A DNA stretch of 64,000 nt from Notospermus geniculatus (Eukaryota; Nemertea; Pilidiophora; Heteronemertea; Lineidae), in assembly GCA_002633025.1 (NCBI GenBank), contig NMRB01000023.1, positions 559,199-623,198 of the forward strand, written 5' to 3'. A program made the position numbers and the translations under genes. The notes under the pieces are model-generated. The model saw nothing but the letters and a program-made list of their open reading frames with translations, did not search any database and was not told the origin of the DNA. Positions 14,256 to 26,650 of this stretch are shown one piece after another. Numbering within the stretch: the first letter of the stretch is position 1; each line of letters opens with the position of its first letter.

Positions 14256-16925
14256 CTGAAGAGCATTCCTCGACATGTAGGCTACAGCCCATCCTGAGAA
14301 GTGATGCATGTTGTTCGGACTGGCAGGGTCGCATATTCCTGAATCATCAGGGTCTACACAAATGCGCCTTCTCTCTTGGAGGGAAGGTAAATGGCCTGAG
14401 TTTCTCAAGGAATGTATGACAGGCTTCAACACCGGACGAAGTGCGACAGAGGGCAGCTGCACTCGTGTCAGTTCGAACCTGGCTCTTACAAATAATCGAA
14501 CATAAGTACTGACATTTTCCAATATGTACTGCTTGACATGAGCGCTCAGTGACCTGCAGGTGAACAAATGCATTATTGGTCACGCCCACGCCCCAACTTC
14601 AACGGAGTAGTTACTCACTGCCCGACGTATCGCCGTCGTTGGGGAGATCTGTCGAGGATTCGTCTATGCATTAGACAAAGCCTGCTGTCCGCCCACCCAG
14701 CGCACATCTAACGATCGTCTGGTGCTAACCCGCATGGATGGACCAAACGAATCTCGTTTATAGCTTGATTAGCGTTCAGAGACAGTCTACCATTCATTTT
14801 CCTAGATATTGTTCAGCCTTTGATTAATGTGGTCGCCCGCGATGTATGTTTTTCGTCCAGTTGGTTGTCTGGGACGAACAAGTCGATACAACGGGACGCG
14901 CTACTGGGAGCACGCATGGTAGTTCTAACTTCCATCTCCGATCTCCAGATAGCTTTTCCCGCGCAGCTTGTTTCCTCCTACACGGCAGGCCATGGTCCAA
15001 TAACATCAGTGGGTATAGTCCCTCGTCGGCCAAGTCTATGTCTATACGTCTATCCTGCCACCAACGCAAAATCCGTCAACACATACCCACCACCAACCTC
15101 CCTCAGTATCCTGTGACGGCTTCTATACCATTATCCTATCATAGCTCTCACTCAGTGCTCAAAGAAAAAGGCCCTTTGTCTTGAAGCTAATGGAAACTAA
15201 AAGGAATGCATGACTGTATTCAACGACAGCCTTTGATGCTGCTTATGGCAGAAGCAGACGAGGAAGGAATATAAAGAGACGGCCGAGATGAATGATTCTG
15301 TGGCACAGGATATTGAACCTGAGGTCACGAAAACGTTGACAGACTTTGATTATCTTTGTTGGGGTCTTCTCGCAAAAGTGACTTGTGAAAAAAAGTCCGT
15401 CAAATGTCAAAATGTCCGTCAAAAATCGAGTGGGCGAACGTGGCTCGTCTCTATCGAGGATTAGCCACGTCGTGACGTAGTTCCTCCGGTTCCCCATTTT
15501 GTCCGGAACCTCACCAGAGAGGGATATGCTGTTTCCGGATATATTTACCCCGGAACATGCTCTCTTTTATTTCAGTAAACATTTTCGGCGGGCACTTTGC
15601 CATGTGTGCGTATGTTCGCTTCATGAGGAAGTCAGCTGAGCTCCTGTCTCTTCTCTTTGCAGGTGGTTGGGCGCGAGAGCAACACGAGCGCCATCTATGA
15701 AAGGTCGTTTCACCTAACCGTCCGCCTCTCGTCTCCGTAGGGCTGTGACTGCCTAGAAACCTTGGAAGGTCGTTTCTGGTGATGCACATTGAGTAAAATC
15801 GATGTAGACTCAACCTTTTAACCAATTCCTGAATCGATATGCGACAGCTTAGAAGCGGGAAATGTGAAATGATTCGGCAAAAATCGATGTGATGTGATTT
15901 GGCGTTTTGGATCCAAACAAACCAGGTGCACGGATTATTAAGGCTATACAAAACGATAGTTGCACCTGGTTATGCCCATGAAAACGGAAAGACAATCATA
16001 ATGCGGCATTGGAGAGGCAGTGAATCACATTTATTGACTTGACGTCATGACGCACGTGATGACTATGCTAAGGCAGAATAGTCTGTCCAAAATCGGCAAC
16101 ATGCTGAATGCGGCAGTACATAAAACAAAAGGTAAGTTTGAAGTGAGATCCTCTTTTTTACAACTCGAATTAAAACTGCAATAGTTTCAATAGCATGGTC
16201 TAATAGTGACCGGCTATCGAAGCTGGGCGGCAAACTGAATAAAATACACTACCGGTAGACTGATTAGGAACGCACAAGTTGAATGGCGACAAACTCAAGA
16301 GAAACTTATATTAACATGTCTGGTTTTGAAAAGGAAGCCTTCTTCAACCACTCTTCCAATGAGGAACCGGAGGAACTAATCCTTGACGTGGCGCTGATGA
16401 ACAACTCAGTCTAAAATATGACGTCGAAAGTGAGGCTAACGTTATTTGCCATTTAATTCTGGAAACTACACCCTACTTCCAGCCGTGTTTCCAGCCGTAA
16501 TATACCTGAAGTAGTCCATTGAATTTTGAATTTTACACGTTCAACATCAAGGATAGGACTGACTCGATGTATCTGAATGTTTTCAAGCGAAAATTCCCAG
16601 CGCCTCCTTTGGGCACTCCGGTTCCCCATTGGGTTACAAGTTCAAGGTGGATGGGATTCGTGATACGCACTTGGCTGAAAGTGGATGGGTGGAGTCCATA
16701 TCGAAAAGCCCGCCTCAGAGTGTTCTCCCATGATGCACTTCAAAGTGACGTCACGCTGCTTTATTCCTGCCTGTGCGCCATTTTGAAATCACAGAGAGAG
16801 GGAATGTGGTATCCTTAATTATCGGGTACCATCCAGCCCTTTCATCTCAATATTTCATTTAATCCTTCTGTCGGAATATTCAGTATTTCCTAAACGTCAA
16901 GTTGGCGTCGTTTGCAGGTGTCGAC

Positions 16926-19900
16926 ATGTCGGGTAAGACCCAGAAATATCGCTTTGATTCCGATGACAGTCCTTGCACTACATTTTGTATTGACAATCGA
17001 TTCAAATATGAAGCCCTTGGCGGTCAACTTCCGTTCTCTTTATATTTTGTAGGGAACGGCGGTGATATTCAGTGGTGTTTCTCCCAGGTCAAAGGTACAA
17101 TTGAAGAAGAAGTTACTGAAGGTATGTGGAGTCAGACCGATAGTGGGTCGTTTGCATAATTTGTTCTGGAAATCGGCCTTTTTCTACCGATGATTGATTC
17201 TGCATCCCGCCTGCCAGCCAGCCGTGCATTGAATCTGCAGCCCCGCCGTTTGCAGGGGGTCCAGGCCGGAAAGCCACTTGAGCATGTGAGTGTACAACAG
17301 TGGCAGTGACAGTGTAGCATGTGCAGGAGTAGCTAGATTACCCACACCTTGGAGGAATTACACTCTCACTCTCAGTTATATTATAATTACTCCAAGCCCA
17401 CACACGTAACAAATTTGTCGTAATTATTTGGTCTGCTGAGCTGAGTGATGGTTTCGTTTGCAATTTAACATGTTCAATTTTAAGTCTGATCTTGGAGGAA
17501 TACTGTCAGTATAATTCCTCCAAGGTCTGATCATTTTGTGATTACAGTTAGGCCCCTGGCCCTATAAGCTTCGGCCTTTGCTGTCATAGTTGGACATAGA
17601 TATTAGGGAAATAAATACATTATAGGGGACGGAAGGCTGTGTGCAACAAATCAGAAGAGTCCGATGATGTAGGCCGAACTTGTGAGCAGCAGCATCATAA
17701 CAAAACCTGCATTACCGGGCAGCTTTCAGTCTTCATTCCAACCTCGTCGCTCTTGGTAAAATTGTGTACAAGTTACAACACTGGAATCGGCAAAAACATG
17801 CTCATTTTTTCCTAGGCCCACAGTTGGAATGGAAACTGCCGGGCTGTGCAGATTGTGGTAATGCTGGATATTTCTGATTTGTGCGTACCATTTTTGGCCT
17901 GGGGGTATTTACAACTTGAACAGGCCTACACCAGGGGCATAGCTAGCAGGGGTCAGGGGGTCAAATGCCCCCCAGAGCAAGAAGGCACAAAACCAAAACA
18001 AATTTTTCCTCTAAATAAAAGGTCATTTCCCCTCTTCAGGCCAAGTTATTGTGGTGTCAGATCTGGGGAAAATGCATCTGAGTGAGAGGATGTATGTAAA
18101 TGTTCAATTTTTTCGCCCTCCAGGCTCAATCAATTTTGCCCCCTAGGCCATATAAGCTAGCTATGCTCCTGTACACTCATGGGCAAGGAGGGGAGAAGGA
18201 AATGAAACTCAGCAATTATGCTCAACTGCATGCCGAGCAGTCAAGGTGTTGCATAGGCTCTGTCACATGTGCGTTGCCCATTTTATTATGACCAGGACTG
18301 GAGCTGACTATGCAGGGCAGGTCTTTAGGCACCATCCACAATGAGGAAGGCGCACGACCAAAAATCCAGATGGCAGCACCAGTACAAAAAGGTCATGTGC
18401 AATGCATTTTCAATTGAAAATAAATTTTGTTGATTTTCTTCGTAAAACTCATCAAAATAGAATTAAGGACCAATAAAATGACATTTCTGGTGCTATTTTC
18501 CCGTGCAGAGTAATTCAGGGATGAAATATTCAATAATTATTGACTTGGCAAGAGGATTTCTCATTGCAACCACGGGTCATGCGCTTGCAGGGCCCCCTAT
18601 TGGCAGAGCTTGTTGTGCGTGGTCCTCATTCATTCAACAATGATTCTTTCCATTGTGATTAAATCAGTTCTGTGTGGAACTGGAGAGAATTCACTGACAA
18701 AATAGGCCCAGAAAGTGCTGCTGTTGTTGTGCAGTGTACACTACAGCCACGAGACTACTCAGCTTGGAGAACTGGGTCATATCTGGAATTCTGAGGAGTC
18801 AGAAAACATAACTGACCCACTTCTGTCAAAATGTATTACAAGTGAAGTGTGACATGTGAAAACATGCCTAGTGATCGGTCTTGTTTTAGTCCTCTCCCTG
18901 ATTGTGATTGCAAATCAAGGTAGGGGATAACGAGGTCGTTATGTTGTTTGGCTCACTCATGGGACAGTGTCAAGCCTCTTATTATAAGGCTGCGTCAAGG
19001 GTTGCTAGTGTAGGCATGATTGTGATAACCAGGGAAATTGATTCCTCCTCTTCAATAGTTGCCATTTCCAGTCGCCACTCAAATGTTGACGAGCAGATCT
19101 TCCCTGTTGCACATTCCCAGTCATCCCTGTAGCTGTATTGCCCCTGATGGATGTTGTTGAACCTTTGCCATACATATCTCCACACCTATTGATTTTATTA
19201 TCCAGTGTATACTCTACCCATATGTAGTATCGCAGTTCTATACCATGACATTTTCATTCGCCTGAGAGCTAAATTTGTAGTCTGCTAACAATGTCAGTAG
19301 GTGGGTGTGTTTAAAACTGCTGATGACTTTGGGTTTCCCTGGTAGAAGCGCCTACATATATCATGATCAGAGTATCGAGGGCAATCCCGAAGCTGATTGT
19401 ATCTCGACTCTGTCAAAGTCATGAATAAAGAATCGCCGCACAATGTTTTTGTTATCGCCGTCATTTTGTCATCTCTTGCAAGAACTGATTACCTGTTTTG
19501 GTATCCAGCCTTTCTGAGATCTGCTCGTTGCCATGGCAACTTTATCATCCTGGTGTAGCAGGTATAAGGTCTTTATTAATTATCTCCGGCAGGGTAATAT
19601 GCTTGAAGTGGATGTGCTCCTTGTGTGGTGTTCACCCCTTAGGCAATGTGGTACCGGTAGGCTCTTTGGTGGTAGTAGGTGTTTATGACCAGTAGTAGCC
19701 AAGAAAGACAAGCCGCAATTGAACAATTTAATAAGAATAAATTGTGTCCCTATAAAATGTCATTATTGGTGACATTCTCTTCTATCTTGCAGCTGACATC
19801 ATCTCATGTGTCGAGTTCAATCATGATGGAGAGTTGTTGGCAACTGGTGACAAGGGTGGCAGAGTTGTCATCTTTCAGAGGGATCAGCTGGTAAGTGGCG

Positions 19901-22900
19901 AACTAGAAGTTCTAGAAGCAGTTAAAACTTGATGGAACAGTATAGCAGTCTTGGGAAAAACAAAACAGCACATTGCCATTGCCTGCTGCATTTTCAATCC
20001 TTTGTCCCTTTGAAATACTTGTTTTCCTCGGTTTTGAACGACATTGAAGATATAAGAGTTTTCAATAGAATTTAGGTGTTGAAGTTTGAAACTGTGCCCA
20101 TTTCTTCATTGTTCTATAATTTTTTTGTTGCAGAGGGAGCCCAACGTGCCACGCCGTGGCGAGTACAATGTCTACAGTACATTTCAGAGTCATGAACCAG
20201 AATTTGATTACTTAAAAAGTTTAGAGATAGAGGAGAAAATCAATAAAATAAAATGGTTGAGGAGGACCAATCCAGCCAACTTTCTCTTGTCGACTAATGG
20301 TTGGTATTTCTTGTAAGATCTGAGAGTCAGTCATGAAGCATCCTTGATTGGAACAAGTGATACACTTGCCGTCATACATGTCACAACTAAATAAATTTGA
20401 CTGTCCGCTGTATGCAGTCTGGAGAAACTGCTACAATCAGTGTATCTGTTGTGTGCGTGGTTGTGGTTGTTTCTGCTCCAAGAGGGCAACTTCCCCTCTG
20501 TAGTATTACTTTAATAAAACCTGAGAGTCTTTTCATATTGCTAGAAGATGACATGTAAATGTAATCTTGTTGTAATTACAGATAAAACAATCAAACTGTG
20601 GAAGGTGTCAGAACGCGACAAGCGACCCGAGGGCTACAACCTGAAGACAGAATTTGGCGAACTTCGGGAAACAAATCACGTGTCACATTTACGGGTGCCT
20701 GTCCTAAAACCTATGGAGCTAATGGTGGAAGCTAGTCCGCGGAGAATCTTCTCCAATGCCCACACGTACCATATTAATTCGATATCAGTCAATAGTGATC
20801 AGGAGACGTACATGTCCGCTGATGATCTCAGGATTAATTTGTGGCACTTAGAAATTACCGATCAGAGCTTCAGTATCCTTTTTGCTTGTCGTCTAACTAC
20901 TACTAGTACTACTAGTAGTACTAGTAGTACTACAAGTATTTATTTTCATTACCTGTGTGGTAGAAGGGATTCTTGATGCATAATTTGACTTACTTTTCAG
21001 GGTGTGTAAAATCTGTGTGTTGATCAATGTCATGGCAAAAGATTTCCTTTATTATTCACAGTGGGCCAAAGGTCAAAGTTTGTTGATGGCAGTTTGTGGA
21101 AGCAAACCATAATGAACCTCGTGTTCCAGAAAATGTTCTCTTTAGCCTCATTTGTCAAAAAATCCATGCATTCTATAAATCGTGTTAAATTCCAGTGTCA
21201 ACAGCCAAATGGCAGTGTAGCTAAAATTAATTTGTTGATGGTATTTCCAGTGATAGGATTATTTTAGATAATTGGGTTAATTGGATTTTAATGGCGTTTC
21301 CATGGGAATCAAAAGCCAGCAGCCTTAGGCTGAATTTGCGTAATTGACGTCTTACCAGATTGATGATAATGAGATTGCGGAGTTTGATGTGGAAGGTAAA
21401 CATTTGAATTTTCTCCGACAACTTCCTGGTGAGTCTCAATTTACTAACAGCTGTACCAAAGGGCACACTGAGGAAAAAAAAAGCTGGTATGAACTTAAGT
21501 TGCTCAAAATAGAATATGGGTGAACTTGTGGCATGGAGATGATTGCAAGGCTGTAGTGTAGTGGATGTCCTGCTACTGGCACTTGTGTTGCTCGATGTAT
21601 ACTCCATCTTGCTGCACCTATAATAGCAGGTAAATCAAATGGTAGATGTACGTCCCTGCATGACTTGCTGTGTCATACAGGGCCCCGTAGTCCTCCAACA
21701 AACTGATGCCAAAACATTAGTAAAAAAACAGTGCTTTCATTACAAATGCATGAATGTCCTGCTACTGGCACTTGTGTAGCTCGATGTACTCAGTCTTGCT
21801 GCACCAATAATAGCAGGTAAATTAAATAGTAGATGTACGTCCCTGAGTAACTGGCTGTGTTGTTCAGGGCCCCGTAATCTGCTGACAAACCATTGATTTG
21901 CCTCATTCATTGCTCATAGAAAATGGACAGTCGTATGGCTTTTGGTGGTGTGAAGTTCAGTTAAACACTGCTTTCCAGGAAATGAGTTGTGTCTCTGTTT
22001 CCCCTTAACCCACTGCAGTCATTGTTGACATCAAGCCAGCCAACATGGAGGAGCTGACTGAAGTCATCACGGCGGCCGAGTTCCACCCAACGGAGTGTAA
22101 CGTGTTCGTTTACAGTAGCAGCAAGGGCACGGTGCGATTATGTGATATGAGAGCTCAGGCACTATGTGATCAACATGCCAAATGTAAGTTAGGTGAATGG
22201 GATCATGTCTGAAGTGACTGGGAAATAAAAGATGTTGTTTTTTGGCAAGAGAAGCACTGAATGGATCTGCGCTGTCCAGTTCATTGTCCTCTTCGTTTAA
22301 AATTCATGCTTTTCCTGCTTCAGACATTTGTGTAGCTAGATTGTCATATCTTGTTGCAATGATAACAGCAGGTACAGTAAGATGTAGATCAACGTGCCTG
22401 GATGACTCGCTGTGTTATCCACGGCCCCGTAGTCTGCAGACAGTTAGTTACTCAATAGTTTGTGATATTCTTAAGGTGCCTATCCACGTGAGAGTTTTCT
22501 CGTAGAAGTTGGCTCACAATAAGCAATTCACTATTGTTTGTGTCCTTTCGACTTATGCTGAGACCGTGACACAGACAACTTCTCGCAGTTGAGTTGCCGA
22601 TTGAGAGCCAACTTGCGCAAGAACACTTGCATGTGGATAGGCACCTTTAGTCGAGTCAGGATACTGTAGTGATCTTTTGTGCGATATGACTTTCAGTAAC
22701 ATTTCCTGCTTCAGACATTTGTGTAGCTAGATTGTCATATCTTGTTGCAATGATAACAGCAGGTACAGTAAGATGTAGATCAACGTGCTTGGATGACTCG
22801 CTGTGTTATCCACGGCCCCGTAGTCTGCAGACAATGATATTCACATTCAGTTTATGTTGAGTTCACTCTTACATTTAGCAAGTTGTTGCCAAGAATTTCA

Positions 22901-23586
22901 TCTCTTATTTCACCATTTCTTTCCAGTATTCGAGGAACCAGAGGACCCAACAAACCGTAGTTTTTTCTCTGAGATCATCTCGAGTATATCGGATGTGAAG
23001 TTTAGTCACAATGGGCGCTATTTAATCACAAGGGACTACCTCTCAGTAAAAGTGTGGGATTTGCATATGGACACTAAACCTATAGAGACTTATCAAGTGC
23101 ACGAATACTTGCGGAGTAAACTCTGTGCGTTGTACGAAAATGATTGTATATTTGACAAGTTTGAATGTGCTTGGAGCGGCAATGACAGGTTAGTGAGCGG
23201 AGAGTTTTCTTGAAAACTTTTCTGACGCTTTACTGAGTAATTGGTAAAGTAGAGGCAGGTCAGGCGTGTCCCTGTTTAATCGCCATCTAAGTTCATTTCT
23301 CTTTTCCAGGCACATCATGACTGGATCGTACAACAACTTCTTCCGAATGTTCGACAGAGAAACAAAACGAGACACGACATTAGAGGCATCTAGAGAGAAC
23401 ATGAAACCACGCACCGTTCTCAAACCGCGAAAAGTGTGCGCTGGTGGCAAGCGGAAGAAAGACGAAATTAGTGTAGACTGCCTGGACTTTAATAAAAAAA
23501 TAATCCACACTGCTTGGCATCCTTTAGAAAACATTATAGCAGTTGCAGCCACTAACAATTTATATATATTTCAAAGCAAGGATTAG
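16926..23586 (+). CDS. PPP2R2A: Serine/threonine phosphatase 2A regulatory subunit B55
   Basis: This is the B55 (PR55) substrate-targeting subunit of PP2A, a seven-bladed WD40 propeller that binds the A/C core in cytoplasm and nucleus. I place eight coding exons: 16926-16932, 17053-17121, 19793-19890, 20134-20299, 20582-20872, 22019-22183, 22927-23188 and 23310-23586. Together they make 1335 nt (444 aa plus TAG), close to the usual ~447 aa. The first coding exon holds only ATGTCGG; splicing gives [17 protein letters not shown], matching the family N-terminus. Hallmarks in order are [108 protein letters not shown] and [19 protein letters not shown], ending [10 protein letters not shown]. The exon 5 donor lies beside an ACT microsatellite. 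Which vertebrate paralogue it corresponds to cannot be said; a single invertebrate B55 is likely. Confidence 0.95.
17348..17396. repeat. Small foldback, family copy 1
   Basis: CTTGGAGGAATTACACTCTC is followed after a short spacer by an imperfect reverse complement ending AATTACTCCAAG. It lies in intron 2 of the B55 gene. It belongs with the two cleaner palindromes at 17491-17524 and 37208-37240. Confidence 0.7.
17491..17524. repeat. Small foldback, family copy 2
   Basis: A 34-bp near-palindrome: CTTGGAGGAATACTG, then TC, then AGTATAATTCCTCCAAG. It has the same ends and the same axis as the copy at 37208-37240. Confidence 0.8.
17932..18171. mobile_element. 240-bp element with inverted ends CAGGGGCATAGCTAGC
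   Basis: The left end CAGGGGCATAGCTAGCAGG and the right end GCTAGCTATGCTCCTG are inverted repeats of about 16 bp. The interior is noncoding. CAGGGGC-type ends recall hAT-like non-autonomous elements, but I could not read a clean 8-bp target duplication, so the superfamily is a guess. It sits in intron 2 of the B55 gene. Confidence 0.65.
20894..20934. repeat. ACT/AGT trinucleotide microsatellite
   Basis: The run mixes ACT and AGT units (CTACTACTAGTACTACTAGT and onward). It begins about 20 bp after the exon 5 splice donor of the B55 gene at 20872. Because ACTAGT is palindromic, the tract could also form hairpins in the transcript. Confidence 0.85.
21565..21703 (+). repeat. ~135-bp intronic repeat, copy A
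   Basis: The first of four copies of a unit found in introns 5 and 6 of the B55 gene. Shared words are CCTGCT, CACTTGTGT, TTGCTGCA, AATAGCAGGTA, TAGATGTACGTCCCTG, GCTGTGT and GGGCCCCGTAGTC. Copies A and B form one subfamily, C and D another. Confidence 0.8.
21754..21890 (+). repeat. ~135-bp intronic repeat, copy B
   Basis: Closest to copy A (TGTCCTGCTACTGGCACTTG is identical). It ends in GGCCCCGTAATCTGCTGACA. Same orientation, same intron as copy A. Confidence 0.8.
22311..22442 (+). repeat. ~132-bp intronic repeat, copy C
   Basis: Starts TTTCCTGCTTCAGACATTTG and ends CGTAGTCTGCAGACA. By eye it differs from copy D at a single base (GCCTGG versus GCTTGG), so the C/D duplication is recent or was homogenised. 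Confidence 0.85.
22472..22649. mobile_element. ~178-bp foldback MITE between repeat copies C and D
   Basis: The terminal inverted repeats are AAGGTGCCTATCCACGTGAG at the left and CATGTGGATAGGCACCTTT at the right. Inner similarity continues (GAGAGTTTTCTCG; AGTTGGCTC against GAGCCAACT). It is noncoding and lies in intron 6 of the B55 gene. A decayed one-ended relative appears at about 26399-26453. Confidence 0.8.
22702..22834 (+). repeat. ~132-bp intronic repeat, copy D
   Basis: Nearly identical to copy C, and placed just beyond the foldback element. It ends about 90 bp before the exon 7 acceptor (exon begins 22927). Confidence 0.85.
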
Positions 23587-26500
23587 TACAAATGATGCCT
23601 AGGATTTTTCAATTAATTGTGTGGAAAATGATGCCGTGCTGGTCTGCTGGTTACTCCAGCTGATGCTGTCGTTGCTCCTCGTCCAACTCTGGTAATTATG
23701 CTCTATATGACATGGGCCTGTTAGTTGGTTGGATGTCGAGACATATTCAGCTTGGGACTTTCCAATTCCTTAAGAATTGCCACACTGCTGGTGACTTTTG
23801 ACTGCATTTGATTCAAGAGAGAGGGCTGGTAGATTATGTTACAGTTCATTTCTCTGCTGTGTTGTTGTCAGCATCCAAAATTTCATTCGAACATCCCTTT
23901 GAGAATTTGCTCATGGTATCCTAAAAGTGTGTTGATGCCTGTCGTACTTGTGGAATGTAATACTAACATGAAGAGTGGCATCCGGAGGGTAATATTAGTT
24001 AATAAAAAAATGAGATTGAAGATAGCCTTCCTGGAGTTAAATGCATGATTTGAATGGTCATAGGAATTGCATGTTGCTTCATGATTTTAATGGATTTCCT
24101 GTTGAGAGTTGATTCTCCTACATATGCTCTGGATGTCTCAAAAATGTTTTGTGTACGGACTGGTGAAAAGATAAGTTTAGAAAAAGTCTGTCTTGGCGCT
24201 TTCTTGACTCCAGTTCTGTGTACTTCGATTATGCTAATGCTTGAATCTGTTAAACTGGCGTATAAGGTCTCGTGAATATATGGTGCTATTTTAATTATAG
24301 CATAGGTTTAGATGTCACCTGTAATCATAATCCAGATGTAGAATCTACTGTCTCGTATACTTCATGGCACTTAGATACAAGGCAGTGTACAGGATGTCCC
24401 AGACTAGTGTTATGATCTGGCCTTTTCCTTCATGAAATACATTTGTTGGACATGTTGGGGCAATGAGATTAGACATCATCTGGCTGTGCTGGTGATAATC
24501 ACTGTGTGGTGCATTTGAGTTGGCTTATACAGGCCACTTAAGCTCATGTCGTCAAAAAAAGAGGCACCCTGTAATCAGCAGATGGTCAACTTGCTGGCAC
24601 ACAGTGACTTCAAGTAACAAGATGTATCCTTGATTACACAGAAACTTCAATATCAAATATACGGCCAACTTTTGTGGAGCTGCAGCACGGTAATACATTA
24701 CAATTTTGAAATTACAATGCATTGCTTGCCTGGCCCAGTCAGTGTTTGACACACATTGGGACTAGGTATGATGATACGTCTTTGTGTATTCTGTGATAAG
24801 GAAATTATGGCCACTGGCTGGTTCCCTCCATTTCAGATTCCACCAGTGCCGTCTTCAGTTCAGCCCATCGTGGGTCTGTTTTACAGTACATGTGTGTATT
24901 AATGGTAATCTGGCACTGTATTTAAACTGTTCCATTAAAAAATGAGTTGAAATTAGTTACTTTTGATAATGTGCTGCCGTCTTGTTACAACTTATTTTGA
25001 TGTCACTGTATGGCATTATGGCAGTACATGAAGGAGAAGTTCATTCACCACTGCCAATCCTTGTATTGTATATGTCATAGGATTTTAATTAGTTTGCAGT
25101 GGGGAGGATAAATTACATGAAGATGTTGGTTTTAGCGATCAGTTGTGATCAACTGTAAGCAAATTCTTGAAGTCCTGTTAATTTTTTTAACTTTCACATT
25201 TCGCCTTTGTATATGTATGTACATTCCATGCAATTAAGTGCTGACTTCAGGAAATGTTCAAAAAGCTTGTGATCTGACGACTCCTGTTGCAAAGGAAATG
25301 GCGAATTTGGCCTTGAGTTTCCTTGCAATAGTGTGGACTGATTGACAATGAATTGACAATTGATATGAATTGGCTGAATGGCTTGTGTGGCATTTTAGTT
25401 CAAATACTTTTCTGATATTATCAATTTGATTACTGCACATCACAGGTATTGATTGGGCTGAAGATATTACTCTATAAGCCTCTGTGGTTGTGCATCTGTT
25501 AGGTTTTCCGCTGTACCTGCCTGAACATCAGTTGGTGGTACTGCCTAGAACTTAGTTCTTTATCATGGAGTTTTCTACAGATTGTCATGTACAGCATAGA
25601 ACCTAGTTCCGCGTTTTCTACAAATTGCCTATGTTCTCCTGTCATTCTGGATTTCCAATGTTGGGATGTCTGAACTTGAATTGGTAGGTGACCTGTCAGT
25701 TCTGGTGCCTGCAGTGAGGAACCCACGTGACATTTTATCCCAACAGTTCGATGTGGCAACCTTGCCTTTATCGCCATCCTATCTCTTCATTTCAAGAGGA
25801 AAAGCTTTTGGTCGCGCCGCTCGCAGTCACAGTGCCATGTTGTGACGTTAGTTCCTCCGCTTCCCCATTCCTCTCTCTCGTAGTGTAATTTCGTGTACAT
25901 GAGAGAATGTCCCTGTGCTGACCTGTTTCCACTGTGCTGTAGCCACCCTGTTCCCTGCAGACCAGCACACTAAACAAGACTTGTATATACCTATGTTGTC
26001 TTCGTATGTATGTAACTACTATTTTATACGTGCTCAATACTTTGTATCATGTCTTGCAAAAAAATGAGAACAAATTCCTTGGAGGATGAGAGGTTTCCTT
26101 TTGTACGGGGCATCTTTCTAAAATTGTCTTTAAATCAAGTGGGACTGTCCTGATTCTGACTCTGTCAAGATCAGTGAGTTCTACAATGGTCTTGTCGATA
26201 CTATATTTCCTGGTCTTCAGTAGAGTGCCTGTAAATACATGTACTGGCCTAACCAACAAAAAAATCAAGGCAGTCCTCTGTGCGAGTTGTCTCGTGTGGT
26301 TTTCTCTCAATGGGCCATTCACAGTTGTTGCATTGGTTGGCATACCACTTCTGCTACGATCAGTGACACTGAGGACTGCCGATTATTTCTTTGGTTGAGT
26401 TGCCAATAGTGAATTAACTTGTGTGAGAAAACCGTCATGTAGATAAGCACTTTGAGTGTTCAGTCTTGCCAAGCAAACCTTACCTGTCTACAGTTTTAGT

Positions 26501-26650
26501 GCTTATACTTTACTGATAAAACAGTTGTGGACTCGTCACACTAATCCAGTCTACATCAATGCACTCCCAGTGAAGATGGTCAATTTTAATAGCAACTAAG
26601 TTATGTCAGCTGGATTCAGTTCCTTGTGGTATTTCGGGGGGGGGGGGGGT
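23587..26650 (+). other. Probable B55 3' UTR and downstream DNA
   Basis: No coding exon is recognisable. A first AATAAA follows the stop codon at 24001-24006. The stretch is AT-rich, as expected for an animal 3' UTR, but the true transcript end cannot be seen. A G homopolymer precedes the gap at 26651, which may explain why assembly stopped there. Confidence 0.4.

Larger units (their letters stand above)
1..16925. other. 17-kb region without a supportable gene
   Basis: I see no exon with family similarity on either strand here. The open frames are short, many start at non-ATG codons, and none shows a domain. The region does hold repeats that are listed separately (5671-6107, 8671-8829, 9497-9594, 12121-12219, 14141-14255). 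It also has a C homopolymer near 8580 and a group of CCAAT boxes near 8000-8115. The last few hundred bases before 16926 are presumably the promoter and 5' UTR of the PP2A B55 gene. A lineage-specific gene with very short exons, or a long noncoding RNA, could be missed by eye. Confidence 0.6.

Noticed and set aside
14440-14500. TTCGAACCTGG as a possible tRNA B box
   Set aside because: No matching A box or acceptor stem is visible around it.
15511-15951. 146-codon frame on the minus strand
   Set aside because: Composition and context look random; no motif or splice context resembles a gene.
16902-17159. B55 first exon read as one 85-codon exon
   Set aside because: Family alignment requires MSG joined to NGGDIQW. 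The frame between 16933 and 17052 is intron read-through with good GTAAGA and TTTGTAG borders.
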